Shown: positions 1 through 9,313, counted from the first letter of the stretch. The stretch: 64,000 bases of DNA from Bacteroidota bacterium (GCA_029560875.1 JAKQKB010000076.1:1-64000); one strand, 5' to 3'. The notes: a model not told the origin generated them from the sequence alone. Numbers and translations: made by a program.

Positions 1-93
1 TGAGTGGTACGAATCAGAACCTTCCTCTAAAAACGAAAGAACTATGCGTTCTTTTTCTTTAATTGAAAATTTGTTTCTTGTTTTCTTTTTCAT
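1..93 (-). CDS. Transposase OrfA N-terminus (partial, runs off left edge)
   Basis: Thirty-one codons are open from the ATG at 93 to the window edge, without a stop. The peptide begins MKKKTRNKFSIKEKERIVLS, which is basic and then becomes a helix typical of the N-terminal helix-turn-helix protein (OrfA) of IS3-type elements. Its position just inside the IS end, transcribed away from hsp20, fits. The body of the protein, and whether the element is intact, cannot be seen. Confidence 0.55.
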   Translation of the reverse strand, partial: MKKKTRNKFSIKEKERIVLSFLEEGSDSYHS

Positions 94-131
94 AAAAAAC
101 ACCCCAAATGTTATGTCTAACTTTTGGGGTG
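94..131 (-). terminator. Hairpin plus T-run inside the IS end
   Basis: CACCCCAAA (100-108) and TTTGGGGTG (123-131) form a perfect 9-bp stem with a 14-base loop. Read on the minus strand the stem is followed by six T residues and then directly by the transposase ATG. This has the form of an intrinsic terminator. It would stop hsp20 transcripts before they enter the transposase gene. Confidence 0.6.
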
Positions 132-152
132 CAGTTCAAAACTGGGCTTTTC

Positions 153-584
153 TTATGAAATCGCGATTTGTTTTACTGGTTTAACCTTAGCCTCATCCTT
201 TTTAGGAATGTTAATGCTTAGGATTCCGTCCTTGTATGAGGCTTTAATCTTATCGGTATCGGCAGTGTCCGGAAGGGTGAAGGTGCGCTTGAACGATGAG
301 TAGCGGAACTCGCGTCTCATAACTTTTTCGTCATTGCTTTCCTCCTTTAATTCCTTTTCGCTGGAGATTTCAAGTACGTTGTTGTTCAAATCAACCTTGA
401 AATCCTTCTTGTCGAAACCGGGAGCGGCAACCTCTATCGAGAAATCTTCTTTTCCTTCTTTGATATTCACCGAAGGAACAGTTACATTCTCGTTTTCGTT
501 GAAAAATCGGTTGAATAGGTCGTCACCGAAGAACTCATCAACGAAACTGGGCAGAGTGTTTCTGCGTCTTAACATGGGTATCAT
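153..584 (-). CDS. Small heat-shock protein, Hsp20/alpha-crystallin family
   Basis: This is an ATP-independent holdase chaperone that binds unfolding proteins in the cytoplasm. The protein (143 aa from this start) has the family plan: a short N-terminal arm (LPSFVDEFF), an alpha-crystallin domain over roughly residues 35-130 with the AAPGFDKKDFKV segment, and the closing GILSINIPK signature with an IxI-like tail. An ATG at 599 would add five residues (MEEKV). I prefer 584 because GGAGGAG lies six bases upstream of it, a strong ribosome site for this phylum. The gene is monocistronic. Its 3' side is occupied by an IS end, and upstream lie a sigma54-like promoter and a palindrome. Confidence 0.93.
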   Translation of the reverse strand: MIPMLRRRNTLPSFVDEFFGDDLFNRFFNENENVTVPSVNIKEGKEDFSIEVAAPGFDKKDFKVDLNNNVLEISSEKELKEESNDEKVMRREFRYSSFKRTFTLPDTADTDKIKASYKDGILSINIPKKDEAKVKPVKQIAIS

Positions 585-640
585 AACTTTCTCCTCCATA
601 TTTAGTTAGACATTCAATTTATTGTTGTACTAACCTATTT

Positions 641-655
641 TCAATGAGTATGCCA
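641..655 (-). promoter_or_regulatory. Candidate sigma54 (-24/-12) promoter of hsp20
   Basis: On the minus strand TTGGCATACTCATTGA matches the spacing of TGGCAC-N5-TTGC. The -24 half is good, and the -12 half reads TTGA instead of TTGC. It lies about 55-70 bases upstream of the preferred hsp20 start. The -12 mismatch keeps this tentative. Confidence 0.3.
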
Positions 656-675
656 ATGAGGTTTTTCTGAAAAAA

Positions 676-711
676 TGACATACTTTGTATTTTGTTGATG
701 TCAAAATGACA
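676..711. promoter_or_regulatory. TGTCA/TGACA palindromic site upstream of hsp20
   Basis: TGTCA-AAA-TGACA (699-711) is a perfect inverted repeat, and a further TGACA half-site lies at 676-680. The cluster sits some 25-70 bases upstream of the sigma54-like box. That is the position expected for an enhancer-binding activator site, though the 5-3-5 dyad could also bind a repressor. Confidence 0.3.
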
Positions 712-840
712 ATGTGTTGGTTTGAATTATCAAAAAGAACCATAAAGAATTCCTCTAACTTCATATTATTTCTCTATATTCCCCCAAATATTCAATTCCT
801 TTCAGAATTAGGCACAACTTATCCACATTTTTTATAACTT

Positions 841-3186
841 TTGCAATCTTTTTTAACCGCAATTTTCTTGAAAACCAACGAGAATTCAACCGGCGTAAAT
901 GCTAAACTTAAGTCTGAGAATGAACTTTTTAGGAGTTTGTTGTTTCAGAACGAGAGTAGTATTTATGTGATACAAAGCCACAGGGTTGTTTTCTGTAACC
1001 CCAGTTTTAATCTTTTAACTGGCTATAATGAGCTTGAGGTTAAGGAGATTTTATTCTTGGATATTGTGCATCCAAAGGATAGAAAGTTAATCAAACTGCT
1101 TTTCCAGAACGATTTTAACGAGATAAAGGCTCGTAAATCTAACAGTTTTACCCTAAGGATACTTACCAAACTCAACGATTTAAAGTGGATTAAATCCAAC
1201 GTTTCAATTATCGATTGGGAAGGTCGTCCTGCACTACTTTGCTCTAGTTACGATATCACCCAGCAAAAGGAGGCAGAAAATAACCTGGTAGAGGAGGAGC
1301 AGAATTTTCGCTTGTTAGTTAATGCATTTGGCGATTTTGTATTTATCGTTAACCATAACGGGAATATAGTACAGGTTAACCAAGCGGTTTTAAATAAGCT
1401 TGGATACAAGGAGCATGAACTGCTATTGGAATCGTTTTGTAAACTTCATCAAAAGAATCAGGAAATAGTTTCATCTACATTAAGCGAAGTTTTTAGTGGT
1501 GCCAGAGGGGCATACACAGCGGAAATGAGAACCCGAAATGGTAAGTATATTCCCGTTGAGGTGAGGATGATTAAAGGAGTTTGGAGTAGGCGAGATGTTA
1601 TTTTTGCTATAGCACAGGATATTAGTCCTAGGTTGGAGGCCGAGAAGGTTGTAAAAGCCTCGGAGGAAAAATTCTCCAAGGCATTCAACACGGCCGCGGT
1701 AATGATGACTATTAGCACCCTGGAAGATGGAGTTTATCTTGATGTTAATGAGGCATTCCTTCAAAAAACCGGATTAAACAAGGATGATGTTATAGGAAAG
1801 GATTCCAAGGAGTTAGATATTTACGTTGATATTGACCGTAGGTCTGAGTTGATAAAACACATAAAAGAGAATGGACGGGTTAGCAATCTGGAAATTAAGA
1901 TTTTAAATACTAAAAAGGAAGAGTTAACAATGTTGTTGTCGGCCGAGGTTGTTGATATTCAGGATAGCAAGTGCTTGTTGGTGGCCATGAACGATATTAG
2001 TATGCGCAAAAAGCAGGAGCAGGAGCTGCTTATTGCCAAGGAGATGGCCGAGGAGGCCAGTAGGGCCAAGGAGCGTTTCCTTTCTACAATGAGCCACGAG
2101 ATTCGTACCCCTATGAACGCGGTAATTGGAATGACCAATTTGTTGTTGCAGGAGAAGCCAAAGCCTGAGCAACTTTCGCATCTAAAAGCTTTAAAATATT
2201 CAGCAGAGAACTTGCTTGCTCTTCTAAACGATATTCTTGATTTTAGTAAGATTGAAGCAGGCCGTTTGGATTTGATTAAATCTGAAATAGATTTACATCA
2301 GATGCACGCAGGACTTATCAGTTCATTCTCTCAGATGGCCAAAGAAAAAGGTTTAGAGTTATTGGGCCACATCGATAAAGATATTCCTCAATATCTTTCG
2401 GGCGATAGGTTACGACTTAATCAGGTGTTCACAAATTTGGTGGGGAATGCCATAAAATTTACCAGCAAGGGCAATGTATCTATCAACTTCAATCTAAATA
2501 AGAAAACTAGTAAAACTGCCACAATTCGCTTTATTGTTTCCGATACAGGGATAGGCATTGAAAAAGAGTTGCAGGATTTAATTTTTCAGGAGTTTACACA
2601 GGTTCATGGACAAATGAGCCGTTTTGGCGGCACTGGACTTGGGTTGGCAATATCAAAGAAACTTGTTGGCATAATGGGCGGCGAGATTAAGTTGCAGAGT
2701 ACTCTTGGTCAGGGTTCCGTCTTTTATTTCGATTTAAAGTTCGATATTATTCCACAGGATAAGGTTCAAACGCCGCAAATAAACCTTGAAGCGGAGCTTC
2801 AAAAGGGCCATAAGTACAATGTGCTTATTGTTGAGGATAATGATTTAAACACGCTTATTGTACAACGTTTCCTTTCTAACTGGGGTATCAATCACGAGCA
2901 TGCCGAGAATGGTTTAGTGGCGTTGGAGATGGTTCAAAAAACCGATTACGATTTGGTTCTTATGGATTTGGAGATGCCAGAGATGAATGGTTACGAGGCT
3001 GCAAAGGCTATTCGAAAACTTGATGACTCAACAAAAAAGGCTGTTCCGATTATTGCGCTTAGCGCATCGGCAATGCAGGATGTGAAGCGCAAGATATTTA
3101 GTTTAGGTATGAACGATTTTGTGCTGAAACCTTTTAATCCTGCGGATTTAAAACAGAAGATTTTGAAGTATATCGTTAAGCAATAG
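841..3186 (+). CDS. Hybrid sensor histidine kinase (PAS x3-HisKA-HATPase-REC)
   Basis: This protein senses an unknown signal and relays phosphate from its own kinase core to a fused receiver. The 781 residues carry three PAS-type domains (about 25-140, 150-265, 275-390), a short coiled linker, and a HisKA domain with the [10 protein letters not shown]-box (His419). An HATPase with N, G1 (DTGIGI) and G2 (GGTGLGLAI) boxes follows, then a C-terminal receiver with LIVEDN and phospho-acceptor Asp709 ([11 protein letters not shown]). No transmembrane segment is seen, so it is probably cytoplasmic. No ATG exists near the N-terminus; TTG at 841 is the likeliest start, but the exact start is uncertain. 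A TlpA-like gene follows after 16 bases and may be co-transcribed. Confidence 0.9.
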   Translation: MQSFLTAIFLKTNENSTGVNAKLKSENELFRSLLFQNESSIYVIQSHRVVFCNPSFNLLTGYNELEVKEILFLDIVHPKDRKLIKLLFQNDFNEIKARKSNSFTLRILTKLNDLKWIKSNVSIIDWEGRPALLCSSYDITQQKEAENNLVEEEQNFRLLVNAFGDFVFIVNHNGNIVQVNQAVLNKLGYKEHELLLESFCKLHQKNQEIVSSTLSEVFSGARGAYTAEMRTRNGKYIPVEVRMIKGVWSRRDVIFAIAQDISPRLEAEKVVKASEEKFSKAFNTAAVMMTISTLEDGVYLDVNEAFLQKTGLNKDDVIGKDSKELDIYVDIDRRSELIKHIKENGRVSNLEIKILNTKKEELTMLLSAEVVDIQDSKCLLVAMNDISMRKKQEQELLIAKEMAEEASRAKERFLSTMSHEIRTPMNAVIGMTNLLLQEKPKPEQLSHLKALKYSAENLLALLNDILDFSKIEAGRLDLIKSEIDLHQMHAGLISSFSQMAKEKGLELLGHIDKDIPQYLSGDRLRLNQVFTNLVGNAIKFTSKGNVSINFNLNKKTSKTATIRFIVSDTGIGIEKELQDLIFQEFTQVHGQMSRFGGTGLGLAISKKLVGIMGGEIKLQSTLGQGSVFYFDLKFDIIPQDKVQTPQINLEAELQKGHKYNVLIVEDNDLNTLIVQRFLSNWGINHEHAENGLVALEMVQKTDYDLVLMDLEMPEMNGYEAAKAIRKLDDSTKKAVPIIALSASAMQDVKRKIFSLGMNDFVLKPFNPADLKQKILKYIVKQ

Positions 3187-3202
3187 TAAATCTATTATTA
3201 AA

Positions 3203-4570
3203 ATGATTTCTAAAACAAACATTGCATTAATTGCCTTGCTTTTCTCATCATTTGGTGTTTTTGCACAAACCACAATTGAACTCAAGGTAAAGCAATCCAT
3301 TGGTTCTAAGGCAAAACTTTCGCGTTTTGTAGGTAAGGAAATTGAAGTTGTTGACTCTTGTCGTTCAAACGAGGATGGTGTTTACAAGTTCACATTAACC
3401 AAAAATGCAAATCAGGGTTTATACAGAATGGTTGTGGGAAAACAGAGTTCGTTCGATTTTATTGTAGCTAATGAGCCAGAAATCAAATTCGAGACCGTTG
3501 TTTTTGCTGTAGAGGATAGTTTGAAGGTTCTAGTATCGAAGGAGAATAAGGTATTTGTTGAGTACTCAAAGTTGAAACGTTCATCGGAGCAGCATTTGTG
3601 GATGCTTGGCTCGTTGCAGAATTATTACACTCCCGAGCAACCCTTTGCAGAGCAACTTAGGAACGAAAAACAGCGGGTTGAGTTTGAGTTTTCGCAGAAA
3701 TCGCAGGAATTATCTAGGATTGATACTTCGCTATTTGTATTGAACTACATAAACTTGGATACTAGACCTTTTGTTGTAGGTGCAACCAGCGAGTGCTCTT
3801 ACAAAGCTTTAATGGCAAAGGATTGGTGGAATGGGGTGAATTTAAACGATGATAGATTACTCAATACGCCTTTACTTATCAAGAATGTTTGGGATTACCT
3901 CGAAAATTCAATTTGCGATGATATTTACGACAAGGAGCAGCAGGACTCCATTTTTGCTTTGCAGATTGATTATCTACTGAAAATGCAAATGAGTGAGCGT
4001 ATCCGTTCACAGATTGTTGGTTCCTTGTGCCGCGGATTTATCGATACCGATTATTTTGGAGTGCTAAACTACTTGCTGAATAATGGGGGCGAAGCAGCAT
4101 CAATTTTAAGGAGCGACAATGAGTTTATGGCTCGTTTTGTCCTTGAAAAAAATCTTGCAGTTGGGAATAAATCTTACGATTTTAAGGTAAAACCAATAAG
4201 TGGTAAGCAATTTAAATTATCGGCCGATAAATCTAAGTATAAACTAGTAGTATTCTGGTCCATTTGGTGTCCGCATTGCGTTGAGATGATGCCAAGCATG
4301 ATTAGCATTTACAACGACTACAAGGCGAATGGATTTGAAATAGTTGCTATCTCCATAGATGAGGAGGTTGACCAATGGAAAAAGTTTGTTGCCGATAAGC
4401 AGTTCCCTTGGATAAATATGCAGATTAACGCCGATTACGATAACCCAATCATTATTAAGTATAACGTTGACGAAACTCCAAAGATGTTCCTGGTGGATAA
4501 GAATTTGAAGATTGTTTCGCGACCATCTTCTGCGGAGCAGTTGAGGTTAAAGTTGAAGAAGTTGCTATAA
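3203..4570 (+). CDS. TlpA-like thioredoxin-domain protein, exported
   Basis: This is a periplasmic or outer-envelope thiol-disulfide protein of the Bacteroidota TlpA/AhpC-TSA type. Residues 1-22 form a signal peptide ending FGVFAQ. A long N-terminal region (about 25-310) with a beta-rich start resembles the DUF4369/DUF5106 part of such proteins. The C-terminal thioredoxin fold (about 325-455) has the active site WCPHC (Cys356, Cys359) and the cis-Pro segment DETPKMFLVD. It follows the sensor kinase by 16 bases. A paralogue with the same plan lies at 55507-56916. The substrate is unknown. Confidence 0.88.
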   Translation: MISKTNIALIALLFSSFGVFAQTTIELKVKQSIGSKAKLSRFVGKEIEVVDSCRSNEDGVYKFTLTKNANQGLYRMVVGKQSSFDFIVANEPEIKFETVVFAVEDSLKVLVSKENKVFVEYSKLKRSSEQHLWMLGSLQNYYTPEQPFAEQLRNEKQRVEFEFSQKSQELSRIDTSLFVLNYINLDTRPFVVGATSECSYKALMAKDWWNGVNLNDDRLLNTPLLIKNVWDYLENSICDDIYDKEQQDSIFALQIDYLLKMQMSERIRSQIVGSLCRGFIDTDYFGVLNYLLNNGGEAASILRSDNEFMARFVLEKNLAVGNKSYDFKVKPISGKQFKLSADKSKYKLVVFWSIWCPHCVEMMPSMISIYNDYKANGFEIVAISIDEEVDQWKKFVADKQFPWINMQINADYDNPIIIKYNVDETPKMFLVDKNLKIVSRPSSAEQLRLKLKKLL

Positions 4571-4637
4571 CGTGAGAGGAGAGTAATTCAACAAACCCAG
4601 AGGGTTTGAATATTTATAGCCAAAAGCATATTTAGCG

Positions 4638-4709
4638 ATTCGACTCCAGCCGGAGTCGAATAATCCTTATTAGCAATCATTTCTATTGACATCTGATGCC
4701 GCTGGCATC
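4638..4709. repeat. Two REP-like palindromes in an intergenic gap
   Basis: ATTCGACTCC-AGCC-GGAGTCGAAT (4638-4661) is a perfect 10-bp stem, and GATGCC-GCT-GGCATC (4695-4709) a perfect 6-bp stem. Neither is followed by a T-run, so they are not terminators. They look like extragenic palindromic repeat units, but no other copy is in this window. Confidence 0.4.
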
Positions 4710-4716
4710 GTTAGTC

Positions 4717-4746
4717 AAAAAAAAGACCCCGAAACAAGTTCGGGGT
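4717..4746 (-). terminator. Intrinsic terminator after speA
   Basis: ACCCCGAA (4726-4733) pairs with TTCGGGGT (4739-4746) around a 5-base loop. On the minus strand eight T residues follow within two bases. It lies 38 bases beyond the speA stop. Confidence 0.8.
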
Positions 4747-4784
4747 GACAATAATATGCTTTGAAAAATTGAGAAATCTTACTT

Positions 4785-6677
4785 CTACTCAAGGTAGGTA
4801 TATCCGTACAATCCAGAACGATAGTTGGATAGGAATTCCTTACCCTCTTTGGATGAAATAACACCCGCTTTAACCGACGATGTTACCCAAGTCTCCAGGG
4901 TACGAACCAATTTTTTAGGGTTGTACTGAACGTACTCAAGAACCTCGGCAACAGTTTCGCCGTCAATAATTTGGTCAATTTCGTAGCCTTTGTCGGTAAC
5001 CGAAACGTGAACAGCATTGGTATCGCCAAACAGGTTGTGCAAATCGCCTAAAATCTCTTGGTAAGCACCAACAAGGAAAACGCCAATGTAGTACGAATCA
5101 TTCTGTTTTACTGAGTGTACAGGCAGGTAGTAAGAGATATTCTTGGTTGATATAAAGTTGTCAATTTTACCATCGGAATCGCAAGTAATATCCTGTAGGG
5201 TTGCAGCTCTGTCTGGCTTCTCGTTAAGGCGTTGGATAGGCATTATTGGGAAAATCTGGTCGATAGCCCAAGTATCGGGCAACGACTGGAATAGCGAGAA
5301 GTTACAGAAATACTTATCGGCAAGGAGTTTGGGTAGCACCCTAAACTCATCGGGAACATGCTTAACAGCCGTTGTAATTTGATGAATATCTTTGGCAATA
5401 GACCAGAATAATCGTTCAATCTGTGCGCGTGTTTTTAAATCAAGCAATCCAAGGCTGAAAAGGTCTAACGCTTCTTCTCGGATTTGTTGCGCATCGTGCC
5501 AACTCTCAAGCATTCGGGGCTGATTGAGTTTATCCCAAAGCTCGTAAAGTTCCTGTACTAGTTCGTGGTCGTTCTCGGTGATTTCATCATCTTCCGCCCA
5601 AGTGGGTAGCGATGAAGTTTCCAAAACCTCAAAAATAAGCACAGAGTGGTGAGCCGTTAATGAACGTCCGGATTCGGTTATGATGTTTGGATGTGGAATA
5701 TCGTTTTTATCGCTCGCATCAACTAGGGTTGAAACGGAGTCGTTTACGTATTCCTGCAAGCTGTAATTAATGCTACTCTCGCTGCTCGACGAGCGTGTAC
5801 CGTCGTAATCAACGCCAAGGCCACCGCCAATATCAACAAACTCAATTTTAAAGCCCATTTGGTAAAGCTGAACATAAAATTGTGATGCTTCGCGAAGAGC
5901 GATTTTAATACGACGAATTTTGGTAACCTGACTACCAATATGGAAGTGAACAAGTTTTAACGATTCTTTAAGTTCATTGTTTTCTAGGTAATCGAGAGCT
6001 TGCAAAAGTTCGCTGGATGTTAAGCCGAATTTGCTAACATCGCCACCAGAGTCTTCCCACTTACCGCTTCCGGAGCTAGCCAATTTAACCCGAATACCCA
6101 AGTTTGGTTTAATTTTCAATCGTTGCGATACTTTTGCAATAAGCTTAAGCTCATTCAGTTTTTCCACAACAATGTATATTTTCTTACCCATCTTCTGGGC
6201 AAGTAGTGCTAGTTCAATATAATCCTCATCCTTGTAGCCATTGCAAACAATAAGAGAGTCGCTACTAGGGTTAATTGCTATTACAGCATGTAACTCAGGC
6301 TTAGAACCAGCCTCAAGGCCGATATTGAACTTTTTACCGTGGTTTATAATTTCCTCAACCACAGGGCGCATTTGGTTTACCTTGATAGGATAGATTATAA
6401 AGTTCTGGCCTTGATAACCGTACTCCTCTGCAGCAACTTTGAATGAGCGCGACATATCCTCGATTCTGTTATCGAGAATATCCGTAAACCTAATTAACAT
6501 TGGCGCAGATACATCGCGAATTTGTAATTCATCAACAAGTTCACGGAGGTCAATTTCAACACCGTTGTTTTTTGGAGTAACCACTACATTTCCATCTTTA
6601 TTAATGGAGAAGTACTTTACTCCCCAGCCGTTGATGTTATACATCTCGGCTGAATCCTCAATGCGCCATTTTCTCAT
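4785..6677 (-). CDS. speA: Biosynthetic arginine decarboxylase
   Basis: This enzyme decarboxylates L-arginine to agmatine with pyridoxal phosphate, the first step of the agmatine route to putrescine and spermidine. The 630-residue length is that of the SpeA family (fold III, alanine-racemase-like barrel). The N-terminal PLP-barrel has the Schiff-base lysine in YPIKVNQ (Lys99), followed by VHFHIGSQ and the phosphate-binding DIGGGLGVDY. A helical insert around 370-440 and the C-terminal beta domain follow. It starts MRKWRIED and stands alone, with its own terminator. No agmatine-using gene is adjacent; the unrelated-looking nitrilase at 49328 is of the YafV type and not an obvious partner. Confidence 0.95.
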   Translation of the reverse strand: MRKWRIEDSAEMYNINGWGVKYFSINKDGNVVVTPKNNGVEIDLRELVDELQIRDVSAPMLIRFTDILDNRIEDMSRSFKVAAEEYGYQGQNFIIYPIKVNQMRPVVEEIINHGKKFNIGLEAGSKPELHAVIAINPSSDSLIVCNGYKDEDYIELALLAQKMGKKIYIVVEKLNELKLIAKVSQRLKIKPNLGIRVKLASSGSGKWEDSGGDVSKFGLTSSELLQALDYLENNELKESLKLVHFHIGSQVTKIRRIKIALREASQFYVQLYQMGFKIEFVDIGGGLGVDYDGTRSSSSESSINYSLQEYVNDSVSTLVDASDKNDIPHPNIITESGRSLTAHHSVLIFEVLETSSLPTWAEDDEITENDHELVQELYELWDKLNQPRMLESWHDAQQIREEALDLFSLGLLDLKTRAQIERLFWSIAKDIHQITTAVKHVPDEFRVLPKLLADKYFCNFSLFQSLPDTWAIDQIFPIMPIQRLNEKPDRAATLQDITCDSDGKIDNFISTKNISYYLPVHSVKQNDSYYIGVFLVGAYQEILGDLHNLFGDTNAVHVSVTDKGYEIDQIIDGETVAEVLEYVQYNPKKLVRTLETWVTSSVKAGVISSKEGKEFLSNYRSGLYGYTYLE

Positions 6678-6824
6678 TCTTTTATCAGGATTTACGCTTT
6701 TTAAGTTGTTAAAATTCAGTAATTTATATCAAATGATATTGACTTGCGAAATTAAGCCCTAATTAGTTATAATACAACAGTTATTCTCAAAAATTTCCCA
6801 AACTAAACAGCAATTACTGAAAAA

Positions 6825-8747
6825 TTAAAGTATTTTAACTTCCGTTCTTCTGTTTTGGGCTCTTCCTTCAGGGGTAGTGTTGCTTTCAACTGGTTTTGTT
6901 TCTCCATATCCAGCCCATTTAACTCTGCTTGCTTCTACTTTATTAGCAATAAGGTATTCTGCCACCGATTTGGCTCTGTTTTCGGAGAGTTTTTGGTTGT
7001 ACTCATCGCTTCCTTGGTCGTCGGTATGTCCACCAACCTCAATTTTTATAGTTGGGTTCTGTTTTAGAATTGCAACTAGTTTATCAAGTTCAATGGTCGA
7101 TTCTGGCTTTAGTTCGTATGAGTCGAGCGCGAAGAAGATATTGCGCAAAACAAGAATCTCATCCTTTACAATTGGATTAAGGAGAATCTCCAAGTAGTAG
7201 GGTTTATCGAAGGAGAAAATTCCTTTTAAGTCGAAATGTTCCGAGTGGAATAGGTAGTTTGGTGCCGATGCAAACAAGCCATAAGATTTATTGGTAGGCA
7301 AGCAAACAAGGAACTTTCCATTCGTTGGAGTGGTTGTGTTCATTATCTCTTTCTTGGACGATAAATCTACAAGGGTTATTTGCGCTTCTAGTGATTCCAA
7401 GGTCTTACTATCCTTAACAATTCCTGTAAGATATGATGTAGGTATAGGTTGAATTTTGGGGTAAAGATTAAATGTAAAAATGTCGCGTCCATGTTCCGGA
7501 ATAATATCGGTGGAGTAGTATGCAACAGTTCCTTTTGCATTAACAATAAGCCCTTCCTCGCTTTTGTAGGTATTTATTGGATAGCCAAAGTTTAATGGTT
7601 TAGTCCATTTTCCGGCGGAGTCGAGTCTTGAAACGTAGATATCCATGCTTCCCATTCCTAAATGTCCGTTGGAGGAGAAGTATAGCGTTTGGTTATCGAA
7701 ATGGATAAATGGCGATTGCTCATCGCCCGATGAATTGATTGGTTCTCCAATGTTCACAGCATTACCCCAAGTTCCATCAGGGTTCCTGTCCGATTTCCAA
7801 ATATCGAATCCGCCTAATCCTCCTGGTCTGTTACTTACAAAATATATGGTTCTTCCGTCGGGCGAAATTGATGGTTGTTTCTCAGAATATTTACTTGCAT
7901 TTATTTGTGGTGGGAGTTTTACTGGAGCAGCCCAAGTTCCATCACTTTGCATAACAGATGTGTAAAGATTGCATACACCGCTACATATGGTGTAATACAT
8001 TGTTTTTCCATCGGCAGAAAGCGCCTGAGCCCCTTCATTGATTTCTGTGTTTATTGGCTCGCCAATGGGTGTTCCCTTATCCCAGTCTGATGAATTGTAC
8101 TTGGTACTAACAAAAAAATCTTCCTGCCATTTAGTGTTTCTTATGCCTGTATTGACTGATTTAGGCAGACGAACAGTGTAAACCAGTGTTTTTTCATCAA
8201 CAGAGAGGCTTGGCCAGTATTCGTCCAAATCGGTATTTACGTTTGAGCCTATATTTATTGGGTTATAAGGTACTGGATTTGCAATAGCATTTAGGGCAAA
8301 CCTACAACGCTCAATGGCTTCGTGTGTCGATTTTTCAATTTCCTTTGATTTATCCTTGAGGGTTAGAAAATACTCTAGTTTCTCTTTTGCTTGCCGATAT
8401 TCTCCAATTTGAAGCAAAAATCGACCTAAAGTATAGTATGCTCTAGGGTAAAATTTTGGATTAATAGCTATGGCCTTCTCTAGGTATTCAATTGCGCTGG
8501 GGATATTTCCCATCATATAATATGTTTGCGAGAGAACAAGGTGCGCTTCAATGAATTTTGGCTCAATTCTGATGCTTTCCCTTAATAATCGCTGTGCTTC
8601 AATGTAATCGTATCTATCGTAGGACTTAAGGGCTAGGTTATAATTCTCAATGGCACGTCGGTTATTTACGCTTAACTCTTTTTTTGTTTGCGCTACAGCA
8701 AATAATGGAAATAGAATTACAAGTGTATAAATGATTAATTTTTTCAT
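6825..8747 (-). CDS. TPR-PD40-OmpA envelope protein
   Basis: This is a cell-envelope protein that probably anchors to peptidoglycan through its C-terminal OmpA domain. From the start at 8747 (MKKLIIYTL), 640 residues comprise a signal peptide to FAVAQ, then two to three TPR units (about 20-140). A WD40-like PD40 propeller segment follows (about 170-400) with repeated ADGKTMYYT / PDGRTIYFVSNR / NQTLYFSSNG motifs. A carboxypeptidase-like beta domain comes next (about 415-510), then OmpA (about 530-640) with GGHTDDQGSDEYN and NRRTEVKIL. An ATG four codons earlier (8759) gives a poorer signal peptide. Such proteins are common in Bacteroidota, some with roles in type 9 secretion or gliding, but nothing here assigns one. 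Confidence 0.88.
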   Translation of the reverse strand: MKKLIIYTLVILFPLFAVAQTKKELSVNNRRAIENYNLALKSYDRYDYIEAQRLLRESIRIEPKFIEAHLVLSQTYYMMGNIPSAIEYLEKAIAINPKFYPRAYYTLGRFLLQIGEYRQAKEKLEYFLTLKDKSKEIEKSTHEAIERCRFALNAIANPVPYNPINIGSNVNTDLDEYWPSLSVDEKTLVYTVRLPKSVNTGIRNTKWQEDFFVSTKYNSSDWDKGTPIGEPINTEINEGAQALSADGKTMYYTICSGVCNLYTSVMQSDGTWAAPVKLPPQINASKYSEKQPSISPDGRTIYFVSNRPGGLGGFDIWKSDRNPDGTWGNAVNIGEPINSSGDEQSPFIHFDNQTLYFSSNGHLGMGSMDIYVSRLDSAGKWTKPLNFGYPINTYKSEEGLIVNAKGTVAYYSTDIIPEHGRDIFTFNLYPKIQPIPTSYLTGIVKDSKTLESLEAQITLVDLSSKKEIMNTTTPTNGKFLVCLPTNKSYGLFASAPNYLFHSEHFDLKGIFSFDKPYYLEILLNPIVKDEILVLRNIFFALDSYELKPESTIELDKLVAILKQNPTIKIEVGGHTDDQGSDEYNQKLSENRAKSVAEYLIANKVEASRVKWAGYGETKPVESNTTPEGRAQNRRTEVKIL

Positions 8748-8808
8748 CGCATCGTCCAATTGTTAGCACAAGATAACTTCTTTTTAATAAACAACCATAG
8801 TGCCATTC

Positions 8809-9090
8809 TTAGTCTGTCGGACTTTTTTGTTGTTTAACAAATCCAAATATTTCAATTTGTTCCAAAGTAATCCTAAAGACTATTGTATAGCCTTTGTAGA
8901 TTATATCTCTAATTGAGTTGTCGTCAAAATAAATTGATTTTCTGTATTGATAGGGATTTGTTGGTATTGCTTTGATTCTAATAAGTATATCGTTTTTGAA
9001 TTTTCGTGCTCGTTTAGGGCTATTGAGGCTTATAAATTCAAGATGATTCTCAAGGCGAGTTAAGAAAGTATCTTTAAATACTATTTTCAT
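8809..9090 (-). CDS. RelE/ParE-family toxin
   Basis: The 93-residue product has the size and layout of RelE/ParE toxins: an N-terminal helical hairpin with a basic stretch (SPKRARKFKNDI), then beta strands with FDDNSIRDIIYKGYTIVFRI. Its gene overlaps the upstream 79-codon gene by 17 bases, as is usual for toxin-antitoxin pairs. ParE-type toxins poison gyrase and RelE-type toxins cleave mRNA on the ribosome; the sequence alone does not decide which. Confidence 0.8.
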   Translation of the reverse strand: MKIVFKDTFLTRLENHLEFISLNSPKRARKFKNDILIRIKAIPTNPYQYRKSIYFDDNSIRDIIYKGYTIVFRITLEQIEIFGFVKQQKSPTD

Positions 9091-9313
9091 TTTTCTTAAT
9101 TATGTTCTCAAGCCGTTTTTCTGCTTCGTCATAATCAATAAAAGTGGCATTGTCTTCAATAATATCCTTTAGTTCATTGGTCAAATACTTTTGATTCTGT
9201 GAGTATTCTTTGTCCTCGGCAATAATTTCAAGCTCGTCAGGACTGAATTTTCTCAGAAGCCACATAAGTTTATCGTAAACCTTATCGTTAACTCTAATTC
9301 TTATGGTATGCAT
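9074..9313 (-). CDS. Antitoxin of the ParE/RelE-like pair
   Basis: This is a 79-residue acidic protein upstream of and overlapping the toxin gene. The N-terminus (MHTIRIRVNDKVYDKLMWLL) could form a ribbon-helix-helix-like DNA-binding dimer. The C-terminus (about 45-79) is a charged helix (YDEAEKRLENIIKK) of the kind that wraps a RelE/ParE toxin. No exact family was recognised; the call rests mainly on position, size and composition. Autoregulation is likely but not shown. Confidence 0.72.
   Translation of the reverse strand: MHTIRIRVNDKVYDKLMWLLRKFSPDELEIIAEDKEYSQNQKYLTNELKDIIEDNATFIDYDEAEKRLENIIKKNENSI

Larger units (their letters stand above)
1..138 (-). mobile_element. Partial insertion sequence, IS3-like (IS150-type end)
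   Basis: The element runs off the left edge, so only one terminus is visible. Read on the minus strand it begins at 138 with TGAACTGCACCCC, has the 5'-TG terminal dinucleotide usual for IS3-family ends, and leads within 45 bases to a short ORF whose start looks like an IS3-type OrfA. The terminus lies only 14 bases beyond the hsp20 stop codon, so the insertion probably sits in the former hsp20 3' region. The family call is by resemblance only, and the other end and target duplication are outside the window. Confidence 0.6.

Noticed and set aside
153-599. hsp20 start at 599
   Set aside because: The ATG at 584 has GGAGGAG at the right distance, while 599 has no ribosome site; 599 remains possible.
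4638-4661. 10-bp stem as terminator of the TlpA-like gene
   Set aside because: No T-run follows on either strand.
6726-6739. ATATCA-AA-TGATAT palindrome upstream of speA as an operator
   Set aside because: Short A/T palindromes are frequent at this base composition and nothing links it to a regulator.
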